A stretch of DNA of 64,000 nucleotides. Source: Billgrantia kenyensis. Its GTDB lineage: Bacteria; Pseudomonadota; Gammaproteobacteria; Pseudomonadales; Halomonadaceae. The position numbers were made by a program, and so were the translations under genes. The notes below the pieces were generated by a model, which did not search any database, was not told where the DNA came from, and saw only the letters and a program-made list of their open reading frames with translations. The stretch lies in NCBI RefSeq assembly GCF_013697085.1, contig NZ_JACEFT010000001.1, positions 248,001 to 312,000 of the forward strand. The letters are read 5' to 3'. This document shows, in pieces, positions 26,773-36,464 of this stretch (position 1 is its first letter; the number at the start of each line of letters is the position of its first letter).

Positions 26773-27282
26773 ATGATCATTCTCGAGACCGGCTACGGCG
26801 ACATTACCATCGCCCTGAATCACGACAAGGCGCCCAAGACGGCCGCCAACTTCGAACAGTACGTGCGCGATGGACACTATGACGGCACGCTCTTTCACCG
26901 TGTCATTCCCGGGTTCATGGTCCAGGGAGGCGGCTTCGACCAGGACTTCAACCAGAAGCCCACTCGCGACCCCATCGAGAACGAGGCTGACAATGGCCTC
27001 AAGAATCTCACCGGTACCCTGGCCATGGCGCGCACCCAGGATCCTCACTCGGCCACCGCCCAGTTCTTCATCAACGTGGCGGACAACGACTTCCTCAACC
27101 ATAGCGGCAAGTCGATCCAGGGCTGGGGCTACTGCGTCTTCGGTGAAGTAGTCGAAGGCATGGACGTCGTCGATCGCATCACTGCGGTGGAAACTACCCG
27201 CCGCGGCATGCACGCCGACGTACCTGCCGAGGACGTGGTCATCCTGCGTGCCTACGTCAAGGGTGAAGAAGCCGCCAACTGA
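26773..27282 (+). CDS. ppiB: Cyclophilin-type peptidyl-prolyl cis-trans isomerase, cytoplasmic
   Basis: 169 residues from the ATG at 26773; the upstream open frame has no coding character and the family begins MIxLxT. The cyclophilin active site is intact: [15 protein letters not shown] (Arg and Gln), [20 protein letters not shown] and the closing [13 protein letters not shown]. No signal peptide, so it acts in the cytoplasm on prolyl bonds. An AGGA sequence lies about 12 bases upstream. It is 80 bases before lpxH, the same order as in Pseudomonas. Confident. Confidence 0.96.
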   Translation: MIILETGYGDITIALNHDKAPKTAANFEQYVRDGHYDGTLFHRVIPGFMVQGGGFDQDFNQKPTRDPIENEADNGLKNLTGTLAMARTQDPHSATAQFFINVADNDFLNHSGKSIQGWGYCVFGEVVEGMDVVDRITAVETTRRGMHADVPAEDVVILRAYVKGEEAAN

Positions 27283-27362
27283 AACCGCTACGCGGCGCAC
27301 CCGGCTAACGGGTGCGCCCGCTTCCTCGCCCCCCGTCAGACCCAAGCCAGCGAGATACCCCC

Positions 27363-28124
27363 ATGACAACCACCTTGATGATCTCCGACCTGCATCTTCA
27401 TCCCGGAGCTCCTGACGTCGCCGAGGGTTTTGTCGGTTGGCTGGAAACGCGAGCCCGCGGCGCAGATGCGGTGTACATCCTGGGCGATCTGTTCGAGGCC
27501 TGGATCGGTGACGACCTGCTCGACCATGCAGATCAAGACCCCAGCGGCAATGCTCAGCTCGCCATCCGTGTCGCCGGTGCATTGCGACAGCTGACTGACG
27601 ATGGCACCGCGCTGTATCTGATGCACGGCAACCGCGACTTCCTGCTCGGTCATCGTTTTGCCGACGCCATTGGCGCCAAGCTGCTCAGTGATCCCGCCGT
27701 ACTCCGTCTTGGCGACGAGCAAGTGCTTCTCATGCATGGCGATACGTTGTGTACTCGCGATGAGGCCTATCAGGCGTTCCGCACCCAGGCACGCAATCCG
27801 GCCTGGCAAGAGCAGATATTGGCCATGCCCCTGGCCGATCGCTTACAACTGGCCGCAGCCCTGCGTCAGCAATCGGGTGAGGCGACATCCAACAAGGCCG
27901 AGGACATCATGGACGTGACCCCCGAAGAGGTGGTCCGTGTCATGCGAGATCACGGTGTCACGACACTGATCCATGGCCATACCCACCGCCCTGCGGTGCA
28001 CGAACTGGAAGTCGACGACCAGCCAGCGCGGCGGATCGTGCTGGGAGACTGGCAGCCTGGCCACGGCTGGGAAGTGGAAATCGATGCCAGCGGAGAGCCG
28101 AAGCTACGCGACATCACCTACTAG
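27363..28124 (+). CDS. lpxH: UDP-2,3-diacylglucosamine diphosphatase
   Basis: 253 residues from the ATG at 27363. The calcineurin-like metal motifs are all present: SDLHLHPG, GDLFEAWIGDD, MHGNRDFLLG, LLMHGDTLC and IHGHTHRPAVH. LpxH removes UMP from UDP-2,3-diacylglucosamine to give lipid X in lipid A synthesis, at the inner membrane surface. The gene supports a Gram-negative host. It follows ppiB by 80 bases and is convergent with a CobW-type gene 20 bases away with no obvious terminator between. Confident. Confidence 0.96.
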   Translation: MTTTLMISDLHLHPGAPDVAEGFVGWLETRARGADAVYILGDLFEAWIGDDLLDHADQDPSGNAQLAIRVAGALRQLTDDGTALYLMHGNRDFLLGHRFADAIGAKLLSDPAVLRLGDEQVLLMHGDTLCTRDEAYQAFRTQARNPAWQEQILAMPLADRLQLAAALRQQSGEATSNKAEDIMDVTPEEVVRVMRDHGVTTLIHGHTHRPAVHELEVDDQPARRIVLGDWQPGHGWEVEIDASGEPKLRDITY

Positions 28125-28144
28125 CCCCCTGGTCCCACCCCTTC

Positions 28145-29206
28145 TCATATCCGAGAGGCACTTGCCTCGGCAGCCAGGCAGCAACCATGCAGGGACTCCA
28201 GCAGTTCTTCAGGCGTGGGCAAGTGCTCGACGGGACCAATCAGCTCCAGCCGCGAGTCCCTGCGCCAGGCGCTGTTCGTGATACTAGCCAGGCCGTCACC
28301 GCGGTTGTACAGCTTCCAGCCATGATTCGTGTGCAGCACGCCCTTGACTCGCAGCTCGCGGGGAAGCTCGCTCAACACCTGCGTCAAGCGGTCGAGGTCA
28401 AACACGTCGACAGGGCTCCAGCGCCAACCCAGCGTATGGTAGCCCAGCGCCCTGGCTGCCTGCTGCACTGGCTGACCCGGCGACGGAATGGCCGCGGTAA
28501 AATCCTCCAGAAGCAGGGCCTGTTGCCCTCCCCCACGCAGCGCCTCATGGTTCGCGCTCAGCCAGCTCTCCTGCTCCTCCTTCTCATGGTGGCAGCCAGC
28601 CTCGAGAAGCAACGAAAGCGGTAGATTGCCCTGGGCGGCATTGGCCACCCACTTCTTGGGCGGCCAAAGCGAGTCGACATGGCGCTGGGCTGACGCCATC
28701 TGCTCAGGGGTGACAAGATCCACCTTGGTCAGCGCCACCGCGTCGGCCATGGCAAGCTGGTCGTTGAAGGTTTCGTGCTCACGGCAACGCGAGTCATCGA
28801 GCCTGGCGGGATCGAGCAACACGACGATGTCGCGGATATCGAGCACGCCGACAAATGCCTCCCCGCGTAGTACATCGAGCAGGCCAGCGGGATGCCCCAA
28901 CCCCGACGGCTCGATGATGAGGCGGTCTGGTCGGTGGCGGTGAAGAAGATTCACCAGGGTTGCCTGCAAAACGAAGGCAAGCTGGCAACAGAGGCACCCT
29001 CCGGGCAAGCCCTTGATGATGACGTCATCATGTTCATCGAACATCGCTTGATCGATGCCAATCTGACCAAACTCATTGATGAGGATCGCCCAGCGCTCGC
29101 CTTCGGGCTTCTGTTCAACCAGGCGACGGATGAGCGTTGTCTTGCCGCTACCCAGGAATCCGGTGAAAAGGTGAACGGGGACGGCGGCTAACGGTGATGC
29201 GGCCAT
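28145..29206 (-). CDS. CobW/COG0523-family GTP-binding metallochaperone
   Basis: 353 residues. Walker A is GFLGSGKTT (16-24), the family metal site CxCC is present as GGCLCC (70-74, Cys71, 73 and 74), Walker B lies around IIEPSGLGHP, and the base motif is TKVD. A CobW C-terminal domain follows (about 250-335, VKGVLHTNHGWKLYNRG). COG0523 GTPases deliver metals, often zinc, to enzymes under starvation; the Cys/His-rich stretch LEAGCHHEKEEQE could bind metal too. It stands alone; an inverted repeat (29221-29238) close to the start may be an operator. Which metal is unknown. Confidence 0.9.
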   Translation of the reverse strand: MAASPLAAVPVHLFTGFLGSGKTTLIRRLVEQKPEGERWAILINEFGQIGIDQAMFDEHDDVIIKGLPGGCLCCQLAFVLQATLVNLLHRHRPDRLIIEPSGLGHPAGLLDVLRGEAFVGVLDIRDIVVLLDPARLDDSRCREHETFNDQLAMADAVALTKVDLVTPEQMASAQRHVDSLWPPKKWVANAAQGNLPLSLLLEAGCHHEKEEQESWLSANHEALRGGGQQALLLEDFTAAIPSPGQPVQQAARALGYHTLGWRWSPVDVFDLDRLTQVLSELPRELRVKGVLHTNHGWKLYNRGDGLASITNSAWRRDSRLELIGPVEHLPTPEELLESLHGCCLAAEASASRI

Positions 29207-29220
29207 GAGACATCCTCCGG

Positions 29221-29238
29221 ATGGTATTGTTATACCAT
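29221..29238. promoter_or_regulatory. Inverted repeat operator candidate before the CobW-family gene
   Basis: ATGGTAT-TGTT-ATACCAT is a perfect 7+4+7 inverted repeat, 15 bases before the start codon. It resembles metal-regulator (Fur/Zur) boxes in AT content and position, but its 18-base spacing does not match the usual Zur site (7+3+7), so the regulator is open. Confidence 0.4.
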
Positions 29239-29262
29239 ATCAAGTTGAGTTCGATCCGACAT

Positions 29263-29284
29263 CCCGTGCGGACGCACGGGTTTT
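29263..29284 (+). terminator. Plus-strand hairpin with T-run, antisense to the CobW-gene leader
   Basis: CCCGTGCG-GA-CGCACGGG followed by TTTT looks like an intrinsic terminator on the plus strand, although no plus-strand gene ends here. It would stop read-through from lpxH that runs antisense across the CobW-family gene. On the minus strand it would be a stable leader hairpin. Confidence 0.45.
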
Positions 29285-29317
29285 GATTCGAGGTAACGGT
29301 ATAAATGCAGGTCAATG

Positions 29318-29340
29318 AAAAAGGGGGCCAAGCCCCCCCC
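29318..29340 (-). terminator. Intrinsic terminator of ppiD
   Basis: On the minus strand a GC-rich stem (GGGGGC, loop TTG, GCCCCC) is followed by TTTTT, 18 bases after the ppiD stop. A good rho-independent terminator. Confidence 0.8.
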
Positions 29341-29357
29341 TTTCCGTATGGCCGGCA

Positions 29358-31175
29358 TCAGCGCCGAGTAATCTCCGACGTTTCTCTCAAGTGACTGCTC
29401 AGACCCTGCACTGCCGCTTGTGCGCGAATCTGCTCGGCCATCCGCACCACGAACTGGTCGACCTGCTCATCCGCCTGACCGGCTTCGACCCGATCAAGGG
29501 CAACCAGGGCAATCCGCTCGCCGTCACTGGCATGACCGAAAATGGTTTCCCCCTCTTGCGGATGAGGCAGGCGGAAGGCGGCCTGCATCACTGCACGAGG
29601 CGCATCGCCCTGCTGGCGGGAAGCCTGCTCGACATGCTGCCAGTCGATGTCGAGCTCTTCACCGGCACGCAGGCGTTCTACCTGCTGTCTGGCTACATCC
29701 AGCAAGGCCTCGCGCTGCTTGAGCCTCGCAACGGACTCTGTCACGCGATCGCGCACATCTTCCAGCGGCAGAATGGTGGCTTCCCGGTGCTCGGCCACGC
29801 GCAACACCATTCGGCGGTCCGTATCGAGCTCGATGACTTCGCTGTTGAAGCCCTCTACCAGCACGTCCTCACTGAAAGCTTCGCTCATGACACCAGGCTC
29901 GGACAGCACGCCCTCCCCCCCGTCACGGGAAACCCAGTCGCTCTCATGCAGTTCGAGATCAAGCTGCTCGGCAACGCTGATCAGGTCATCCGCAGCAAAG
30001 CTTTCATCAATGAGTGTCTGGACTCGACGGTTGAATTCCCCTGACACCTGGCCAAGCGCCAACTCGCGTGACAAATCGTCGCGCATTTCCTCCAGGGGCG
30101 GCTGGTCCAGCTCGGTCACCTTGACCAGGTGCAGGCCGCTGCTGGTTTCTACCACCCCGGAGACCTGACCTGGAGCAAGCGCAAAGGCGGCATCATCGAA
30201 GTCGTCACCGAAGAAGCCACGGCTGATCACGCCGAGGTCACCGCCCTGCTCTGCGGAAGCGGGATCGTCGGAGTATTCAAGCGCAAGTGCTTCGAAGTCC
30301 TCCCCGTCCGCAAGGCGCTGACGAACCTCTTCCGCGCGCCCCATTGCCTCGTCACGGCTACGGTCGTCATTGAAGGAAATCATGATATGCGACACGCGCC
30401 GATCGGCGTCGCGACCGCGTGTCTGCCATTCCTCACGCAGCGCTTCCTCGTCGACCTCCACCTGCTCGGCCATTGCCTGACGGTCGATGATCACATACTC
30501 GAGGCGGACCTGCTCTGGACGCTGGTAGTTGTCACGATTGTCTTCATAGTAGGCTTGCAGCTCCGCATCGCTGACCTCTACGGGGGCCTCGAGGTCAGCG
30601 GCATCGAGCGTATGGTAGCGGAAGCTGCGCCGCTGGTTCTGCAGCGCAGCCAGGTTGTCGCGCTCGCTGTCGAGAATGAAATCGCTGACCGCCAAGCCTT
30701 GTTGCAGCTGTTGACGCTTGAGGTCGACGCGCAGCACCTCCCGGAACGAGGTCGGCGTGAAACCAGCGCTATTCAGCCGATTGCGGAACAGGTCGGCATC
30801 GAATCGGCCGCTCTGATCCTGAAACTCAGGCAAGGTCACGATGACCTGGTCAAGCTGCTCGTCGGACAAGTGAAGTCCGCCATCCTCGGCAAAAGCAAGC
30901 AGCAGCCTCTCGCCGATCATCTCATCGAGAACCTGCCCACGCAGGGCACGCTCCTGCTCGGGCGGGACCTGTCCGGAACGAATGGCACGCTGCACCTCCA
31001 TCTCCAGCTCCTGGCGAGTAATGCTCTGCCCGTTGACCTTGGCGACTTCGTCGCCTCCTCCACCGAACAACCCCACCAGGGACTCGACACCGAACAGCGC
31101 CATGGTCACCACCACGGCACCTACGATGATCTTGGCGCCCCAGCTTCTGGAGCGGTCACGAATACTTTGCAGCAT
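29358..31175 (-). CDS. ppiD: Membrane-anchored periplasmic folding chaperone PpiD
   Basis: 605 residues. A single N-terminal membrane anchor (residues about 15-36, AKIIVGAVVVTMALFGVESL) is followed by a SurA-N-like chaperone region and a parvulin domain at about 250-355 (RVSHIMISFNDDRSRDEAMG to SSGLHLVKVTEL). It sits at the periplasmic side of the Sec translocon and helps newly exported proteins fold. Slightly shorter than E. coli PpiD (623). It is downstream of hupB as in E. coli and Pseudomonas, separated by a terminator, so it has its own promoter (a TATAAT at 31222-31217 on the minus strand). Confident. Confidence 0.94.
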   Translation of the reverse strand: MLQSIRDRSRSWGAKIIVGAVVVTMALFGVESLVGLFGGGGDEVAKVNGQSITRQELEMEVQRAIRSGQVPPEQERALRGQVLDEMIGERLLLAFAEDGGLHLSDEQLDQVIVTLPEFQDQSGRFDADLFRNRLNSAGFTPTSFREVLRVDLKRQQLQQGLAVSDFILDSERDNLAALQNQRRSFRYHTLDAADLEAPVEVSDAELQAYYEDNRDNYQRPEQVRLEYVIIDRQAMAEQVEVDEEALREEWQTRGRDADRRVSHIMISFNDDRSRDEAMGRAEEVRQRLADGEDFEALALEYSDDPASAEQGGDLGVISRGFFGDDFDDAAFALAPGQVSGVVETSSGLHLVKVTELDQPPLEEMRDDLSRELALGQVSGEFNRRVQTLIDESFAADDLISVAEQLDLELHESDWVSRDGGEGVLSEPGVMSEAFSEDVLVEGFNSEVIELDTDRRMVLRVAEHREATILPLEDVRDRVTESVARLKQREALLDVARQQVERLRAGEELDIDWQHVEQASRQQGDAPRAVMQAAFRLPHPQEGETIFGHASDGERIALVALDRVEAGQADEQVDQFVVRMAEQIRAQAAVQGLSSHLRETSEITRR

Positions 31176-31216
31176 GCAGGCCTCGCTTGCTGATGGTTGG
31201 CTGGCTATGGCGCCAT

Positions 31217-31222
31217 ATTATA
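31217..31222 (-). promoter_or_regulatory. Probable -10 element of ppiD
   Basis: A perfect TATAAT on the minus strand 42-47 bases before the ppiD start and just past the hupB terminator. No good -35 hexamer is seen 16-18 bases upstream, so an activator or another sigma factor may be needed. Confidence 0.4.
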
Positions 31223-31289
31223 CGTTGGCGGTTCGCCGTGGGCTATCTCGGTCGGTCCTGAGACGGGATCATGACACGCCGGAAGTCCC

Positions 31290-31321
31290 AAAAAGAAGGC
31301 GCACCGCGGAAGCGGTGCGCC
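31290..31321 (-). terminator. Intrinsic terminator of hupB
   Basis: On the minus strand GGCGCACCGC-TTCC-GCGGTGCGCC is a perfect 10-base-pair stem followed by TTCTTTTT, 65 bases after the hupB stop. It isolates hupB from ppiD. Confidence 0.85.
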
Positions 31322-31385
31322 TGATCGTTTGCTGCCGTCGCGAGATCGCCCAAGGCGGGCTCGACGGCGCAAAAAATCCTTTGAC

Positions 31386-31658
31386 TCAGTTGACGGAGTC
31401 CTTGAGAGCCTTGCCTGCCTTGAAGGTGGGCACCTTGGCTGCGCTGATCTCGATCGGTTGGCCTGTCTGCGGATTACGACCGGTGCGAGCAGCGCGCTCC
31501 TTCACCGAAAAGGTACCAAACCCGACGAGAGACACGGTGTCGCCTTGCTTGAGGCTGTCGGTGACGGTGTCCACCATGGCATCCAGTGCGCGAGACGCTG
31601 CGGCCTTGGGAATATCGGCAGACGCAGCGATAGCTTCGATCAGCTCGGACTTGTTCAC
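31386..31658 (-). CDS. hupB: DNA-binding protein HU, beta type
   Basis: 90 residues, exactly the HU size. It begins [20 protein letters not shown], and the DNA-binding arm motif [20 protein letters not shown] is intact, ending in [14 protein letters not shown] as in HU-beta. HU is an abundant chromosome-bending protein. The position directly after lon is conserved in gammaproteobacteria. A strong sigma-70 promoter lies at 31741-31770 and an intrinsic terminator at 31290-31321, so it is a separate transcription unit. Confidence 0.97.
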   Translation of the reverse strand: MNKSELIEAIAASADIPKAAASRALDAMVDTVTDSLKQGDTVSLVGFGTFSVKERAARTGRNPQTGQPIEISAAKVPTFKAGKALKDSVN

Positions 31659-31740
31659 TCTTCACCCCTTGACTGTTTCAGAAAATGGCTCTAATCGGCG
31701 TGCCTTTCGCCTGGCAACACGATCACAGCATGGCTGGCAG

Positions 31741-31770
31741 TTTATAGCAATGCTGCAAAAGAAGTGTCAA
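31741..31770 (-). promoter_or_regulatory. Strong sigma-70 promoter of hupB
   Basis: On the minus strand TTGACA (31770-31765, perfect) and TATAAA (31746-31741) are separated by 18 bases. It gives a leader of about 75 bases before hupB and fits high expression of HU. Confidence 0.8.
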
Positions 31771-31834
31771 GCAATTGTGCCGCCAAACCGTGCCATACCG
31801 AAGTTCTCTGTTCAGGATGGCACGGGAATTATCG

Positions 31835-34240
31835 TTAATGTGTACTTACCATGGTGGAAGAAGAAGATGAATCTTCCGCTCTAGATTCTTCGCCACCAGT
31901 GCTAGACATTGCAACGAGCGCACACTCCAGTACCTCATCGATCCAGCGGACTGGCCGTATATCCAGCGCGTCCTTGATATTGTCCGGCACCTCCTTGAGG
32001 TCCCGGCGGTTCTCTTCCGGAATGAGCACAATCTTTATACCACCGCGCCGTGCTGCCAGCAATTTCTCCTTGAGACCGCCGATCGGCATCACTTCGCCAC
32101 GCAAGTTGACTTCGCCGGTCATGGCCAGATCGCAGCGGATCGGCCGTCCGGTATAGGCTGACACCATGGCAGTGACCATGGCAATACCCGCGCTGGGACC
32201 GTCCTTCGGAGTGGCACCTTCCGGCACGTGGATATGCAGGTCTTCTTTCTCGAAGCGCTCGGGATCGATGCCTAGTGACTCGGCGCGAGCCCGCACGACG
32301 GTATGGGCGGCACTGACGGACTCCTTCATCACGTCGCCCAGAGAGCCGGTCTTGTTGATCCGCCCCTTGCCGGGAGTGACGACCGACTCGATATTGAGCA
32401 GCTCCCCGCCTACCGAGGTCCAGGCCAACCCAGTGACTCGCCCGACCTGGTCCTCCTTGTCGGCCAGGCCATAGCTGTAGCGGCGCACGCCGGCATAGGT
32501 CTCGATGTCGGCAGCGGCAAGCAGCTGCGGCGCCTGGGCGCCCTTGCCTGCATACTCCAGGCGCTCGCGCAGCACCTTGCGGCACACCTTTGCGATTTGA
32601 CGCTCGAGCTCGCGCACCCCCGCCTCACGAGTGTAGTAGCGGATCAGCTCCAGCAGCGACTCGTCGGAGAGCTCGAGCTCACCCTCCTTGAAGCCTGTCG
32701 CCTTGATCTGCTTGGGAACGAGATAGCGCCGTGCAATGGCCAGCTTCTCGTCCTCGGTGTACCCCGGGAGGCGGATGACCTCCATACGGTCCAGCAGCGG
32801 GCCGGGGATGTTCATCGAGTTGGCGGTACAGATGAACATCACCTCCGAGAGGTCGAAATCGAGCTCCAGGTAATGGTCGTTGAACTTGTCATTCTGCTCG
32901 GGATCCAGGACCTCGAGCAGGGCCGAAGCGGGATCGCCGCGATGATCCATGCCGATCTTGTCGATCTCGTCGAGCAGGAACAGCGGATTCTTGACCCCGG
33001 CCTTGCTCATGCGCTGAATCATCTTGCCCGGCAGCGAGCCGATGTAGGTACGACGATGGCCACGGATCTCGGATTCGTCACGCACGCCACCCAGCGCCAG
33101 GCGCACGTAATTGCGGTTGGTCGCCCGGGCGATGGACTGGCCCAGCGAGGTCTTGCCCACGCCTGGGGGGCCAACGAGGCAGAGTACCGGCCCCTTGAGC
33201 TTCTTGACCCGCTTCTGCACGGCCAGGTACTCGAGGATGCGCTCCTTGACTTCATCGAGGCCGTAGTGATCCTCGTCCAGCACCTTGTGGGCATGCGGCA
33301 GGTCGTGCTTGACGCGGGTCCGCTTCTTCCAGGGCACCGCCACCATCCAGTCGAGATAGGAGCGCACGACGGTGGCTTCCGCCGAACTCGGTGACATCAT
33401 CTTGAGCTTGCCCAACTCCTGCAGCGCCTTGTCACGAGCCTCCTTGGGCATGCCCGACTCCTCGATGGCTGACTCGTACTTCTCAGCCTCGTTAGGCACG
33501 TTCTCCAGCTCACCCATCTCTTTCTGGATGGCCTTCATCTGCTCGTTGAGATAGTACTCGCGCTGGGACTTCTCCATCTGGTCCTTGACCCGCGAGCGGA
33601 TGCGTTTCTCCACCTGAAGCAGGTCGATTTCGGACTCGATCAGTGCCATCAGGTGCTCGATCCGGTCGCGCACCCGGTCCATTTCCAGCAGCTGCTGCTT
33701 GTCCTGGATTTTCAGTGACAGATGGGCACAGATGGTATCGACAAGGCGGCTGGGGTCCTCGATGCCTGAAAGCGAGTTGAGGACCTCGTTGGGCACCTTC
33801 TTGGAGAGCTTGACGTATTGCTCGAACTGGTTGAGCAGAACCCGAACCAGAGCCTCCTGCTCACGCTCGGTCAAGGGCTCACTATCGCGCAGCACCGCAT
33901 CGGCCATGCTGTGCCCCTGGTCGGCATGATGTACTTCGCGCAGGTCGGCACGTGAGACGCCCTCGATCAGCACCTTGACGGTGCCATCGGGCAGCTTGAG
34001 GAGCTGCATGATTTCGGCCACGGTGCCGATGGTGAAGAGATCGTCGGTGCCCGGGTCATCCTGCCCGGCTTCGCGCTGGGCCACCAGCAACACGCGCTTG
34101 TCGCCAGCCATGGCGGCATCGAGCGCCTGAATCGACTTCTCGCGGCCGACAAACAAGGGGATCACCATCTGCGGATAGACGACCACGTCGCGCAGTGGCA
34201 GGAGGGGCAGACTCAAGGTCTGAACGGCGTTCTGCTGCAT
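31835..34240 (-). CDS. lon: ATP-dependent protease Lon
   Basis: 801 residues. The N-terminal substrate domain ([20 protein letters not shown]) is followed by the AAA+ module with Walker [10 protein letters not shown], then the protease domain with the catalytic Ser in [11 protein letters not shown] and the Lys in [12 protein letters not shown]. Lon degrades misfolded and short-lived regulatory proteins. The C-terminus has a serine-rich tail ([13 protein letters not shown]) not found in E. coli Lon (784 residues). Order clpX-lon-hupB is conserved. A sigma-32-like promoter (34280-34308) lies in the gap after clpX. Confident. Confidence 0.97.
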   Translation of the reverse strand: MQQNAVQTLSLPLLPLRDVVVYPQMVIPLFVGREKSIQALDAAMAGDKRVLLVAQREAGQDDPGTDDLFTIGTVAEIMQLLKLPDGTVKVLIEGVSRADLREVHHADQGHSMADAVLRDSEPLTEREQEALVRVLLNQFEQYVKLSKKVPNEVLNSLSGIEDPSRLVDTICAHLSLKIQDKQQLLEMDRVRDRIEHLMALIESEIDLLQVEKRIRSRVKDQMEKSQREYYLNEQMKAIQKEMGELENVPNEAEKYESAIEESGMPKEARDKALQELGKLKMMSPSSAEATVVRSYLDWMVAVPWKKRTRVKHDLPHAHKVLDEDHYGLDEVKERILEYLAVQKRVKKLKGPVLCLVGPPGVGKTSLGQSIARATNRNYVRLALGGVRDESEIRGHRRTYIGSLPGKMIQRMSKAGVKNPLFLLDEIDKIGMDHRGDPASALLEVLDPEQNDKFNDHYLELDFDLSEVMFICTANSMNIPGPLLDRMEVIRLPGYTEDEKLAIARRYLVPKQIKATGFKEGELELSDESLLELIRYYTREAGVRELERQIAKVCRKVLRERLEYAGKGAQAPQLLAAADIETYAGVRRYSYGLADKEDQVGRVTGLAWTSVGGELLNIESVVTPGKGRINKTGSLGDVMKESVSAAHTVVRARAESLGIDPERFEKEDLHIHVPEGATPKDGPSAGIAMVTAMVSAYTGRPIRCDLAMTGEVNLRGEVMPIGGLKEKLLAARRGGIKIVLIPEENRRDLKEVPDNIKDALDIRPVRWIDEVLECALVAMSSTGGEESRAEDSSSSSTMVSTH

Positions 34241-34279
34241 CGCAGACGTTCCTCAAACAGAAATCGGTAGATACAGAGG

Positions 34280-34308
34280 GTGTGGGGGCACAGCCCGCCT
34301 ATTGCAAG
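34280..34308 (-). promoter_or_regulatory. Heat-shock (sigma-32-like) promoter of lon
   Basis: On the minus strand CTTGCAA (34308-34302) and CCCCACAC (34287-34280) are 14 bases apart, against the sigma-32 consensus CTTGAAA-N14-CCCCATNT. It lies 40 bases before the lon start and downstream of the clpX terminator. Heat induction of lon is known in E. coli; the site here is inference. Confidence 0.6.
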
Positions 34309-34329
34309 GGGAGGCAGGACGCAACATGC

Positions 34330-34356
34330 AAAGGGGCCGCCCCGAGCGACCCCTTT
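34330..34356 (-). terminator. Probable terminator of clpX
   Basis: AAAGGGG and CCCCTTT form a 7-base-pair stem with a 13-base GC-rich loop, 36 bases after the clpX stop and upstream of the lon promoter. The U-tract is only three bases. Confidence 0.5.
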
Positions 34357-34391
34357 ACCTCATGGGCGTGGCGACGTGAGGCCGCGTGGCT

Positions 34392-35669
34392 TCAGCCGTC
34401 CGTGCCGTCGACCCGCTGTTCCTGCTGTGAGTAGATCAGCAGCGGCTCGCTGTCGCCGGCTATGACGGACGCATCGATGACCACTTTACTCACTCCCTCC
34501 ATGGAAGGAATCTCGTACATGGTATCGAGCAGCACCGACTCCAGGATCGAGCGCAGGCCTCGAGCGCCGGTCTTGCGCGCCATGGCCTTGGCAGCCACCG
34601 CACGCAGGGCGTCCTCGCGGAACTCCAGCTCGACGCCTTCCATGTCGAACAACCGGGCATACTGCTTGACCAGGGAGTTCTTGGGCTCGGTGAGAATCTG
34701 AATGAGAGCATCCTCGTTGAGCTCGGTGAGGGTCGCAATGACCGGCAGTCGACCGACGAATTCGGGGATCAGACCGAACTTGACCAGGTCCTCCGGCTCG
34801 ACATCGACGAGCAGATCGCCAACGCCCTTGGTCTCGTCCTTGCTTTTCACCACGGCGCTGAAGCCGATGCCACCCTTCTCGGCACGATCGCGAATGACCT
34901 TGTCGAGACCGGCAAAGGCACCACCCACGATGAACAGGATGTTGCCGGTATCGACCTGAAGGAACTCCTGCTGCGGGTGCTTGCGCCCGCCCTGCGGCGG
35001 CACCGAGGCAGTCGTGCCCTCGATCAGTTTGAGCAGTGCCTGCTGGACGCCTTCGCCCGAAACATCACGGGTGATCGAAGGGTTGTCCGACTTCCGCGAG
35101 ATCTTGTCGATCTCGTCGATGTAGACAATGCCGCGCTGGGCCTTCTCCACGTCGTAGTCGCACTTTTGCAGCAGCTTCTGAATGATGTTCTCGACGTCCT
35201 CACCGACGTAACCCGCCTCGGTGAGCGTGGTGGCATCGGCAATGGTGAAGGGAACATTGAGCAGGCGTGCCATGGTCTCGGCCAGCAGCGTCTTGCCGCT
35301 GCCGGTCGGACCAATCAGCAGGATATTGGACTTGCCAAGCTCCACATCGTCGCCCTTGATACCGGCGCGCAGGCGCTTGTAATGGTTATACACGGCCACG
35401 GACAGCACCGTCTTGGCGCGGTCCTGTCCGATCACGTATTCATCCAGGGTGCGACGGATTTCGCGGGGAACGGGCAGGCGCTCCTCATCGCTCTCGGCAT
35501 CGGCATCGAGAACTTCCTCGCGAATGATGTCGTTACACAAGTCGACACACTCGTCGCAGATATACACGGACGGGCCTGCAATCAGCTTGCGCACTTCGTT
35601 CTGGTTCTTGCCGCAGAACGAGCAGTACAGCAGCTTGCCGCCTTCGTCCTTGCCTTTGCCGTCGGCCAT
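34392..35669 (-). CDS. clpX: ClpXP protease ATPase/unfoldase subunit
   Basis: 425 residues from the ATG at 35669. The N-terminal zinc-binding domain has Cys pairs in [12 protein letters not shown] and [10 protein letters not shown]. The AAA+ core follows with Walker [13 protein letters not shown], the pore loop GYVG, Walker [11 protein letters not shown] and arginine-containing sensor regions. It recognises tagged proteins, unfolds them and feeds them to ClpP. Length matches E. coli ClpX (424). It is 77 bases downstream of clpP. Confident. Confidence 0.97.
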   Translation of the reverse strand: MADGKGKDEGGKLLYCSFCGKNQNEVRKLIAGPSVYICDECVDLCNDIIREEVLDADAESDEERLPVPREIRRTLDEYVIGQDRAKTVLSVAVYNHYKRLRAGIKGDDVELGKSNILLIGPTGSGKTLLAETMARLLNVPFTIADATTLTEAGYVGEDVENIIQKLLQKCDYDVEKAQRGIVYIDEIDKISRKSDNPSITRDVSGEGVQQALLKLIEGTTASVPPQGGRKHPQQEFLQVDTGNILFIVGGAFAGLDKVIRDRAEKGGIGFSAVVKSKDETKGVGDLLVDVEPEDLVKFGLIPEFVGRLPVIATLTELNEDALIQILTEPKNSLVKQYARLFDMEGVELEFREDALRAVAAKAMARKTGARGLRSILESVLLDTMYEIPSMEGVSKVVIDASVIAGDSEPLLIYSQQEQRVDGTDG

Positions 35670-35746
35670 TCGCGTACCTCTGTCACTTCGGCGGCCAGGC
35701 CGGCCACCGCTTATCACGTATATGAAGCGTGCCTAATCTCACGCTA

Positions 35747-36367
35747 TCAGGATGTCGGCCGCTTATCCAGTACGGCATCGATTAGACCGTACTCGACAGC
35801 CTGAGTGCCGCTCATGAAGTTATCGCGGTCCGTATCGCGGGCGATCGTCTCGATGTCCTGGCCTGTATGCTGAGCCAGAATACGGTTGAGCTTGTCGCGA
35901 ATACCGAGAATTTCACGAGTATGGATCTCGATGTCGGACGCCTGCCCCTGATAGCCGCCAAGGGGCTGGTGGATCATCATCCGCGAGTGGGGCAGCGAAT
36001 AACGCTTACCGGTAGCTCCGCCCGTCAGCAGCAAGGCCCCCATGCTGGCGGCCTGGCCGATACATACGGTCGAGACGTCCGGCTTGATGAACTGCATGGT
36101 ATCGTAGATCGCCATGCCAGCCGTTACTGCCCCGCCAGGCGAGTTGATGTAGAGGTGGATGTCCTTGTCCGGGTTTTCGGATTCAAGGAAGAGCAGCTGC
36201 GCCACAATGAGGTTGGCCATATGGTCTTCCACCGGCCCGACCAAAAAGATCACACGCTCTTTCAGCAGCCTGGAATAAATATCGTAGGCCCGCTCGCCGC
36301 GTGCGCTCTGCTCAACCACCATCGGCACCAGGCCGCCGGCGTTTCGGGTCTCGAACTCGTTGCTCAT
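35747..36367 (-). CDS. clpP: ClpP protease catalytic subunit
   Basis: 206 residues from the ATG at 36367, preceded by AAGGA at 9 bases; upstream in-frame starts have no such support. The catalytic triad is Ser108 (GQAASMGA), His133 (MIHQPLGG) and probably Asp182 (DTDRDNF). ClpP forms the 14-subunit peptidase chamber used with ClpX. Length is close to E. coli ClpP (207), which loses a short propeptide. It lies 97 bases downstream of tig with a strong hairpin in the gap (36409-36441). Confident. Confidence 0.97.
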   Translation of the reverse strand: MSNEFETRNAGGLVPMVVEQSARGERAYDIYSRLLKERVIFLVGPVEDHMANLIVAQLLFLESENPDKDIHLYINSPGGAVTAGMAIYDTMQFIKPDVSTVCIGQAASMGALLLTGGATGKRYSLPHSRMMIHQPLGGYQGQASDIEIHTREILGIRDKLNRILAQHTGQDIETIARDTDRDNFMSGTQAVEYGLIDAVLDKRPTS

Positions 36368-36408
36368 CCTATGATGTCCTTGCATCCGATGAATGGAAGC
36401 GTCTTGCG

Positions 36409-36441
36409 CCCTGCCGGCTGCAAGCACGGCAGCCGACAGGG
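36409..36441 (-). terminator. Hairpin between tig and clpP
   Basis: On the minus strand CCCTGTCGGCTG pairs with CAGCCGGCAGGG (12 pairs, one G-T) around a 9-base loop. It starts 24 bases after the tig stop. No U-run follows, so it may be an attenuator or mRNA processing site rather than a full stop. Confidence 0.5.
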
Positions 36442-36464
36442 TTGCGAAGGCCTCGTAGCCCCAA

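Noticed and set aside
29221-29238. A definite Zur box
   Set aside because: The palindrome has 18-base spacing (7+4+7), unlike the 7+3+7 Zur pattern, so it is reported only as an unspecified operator candidate.
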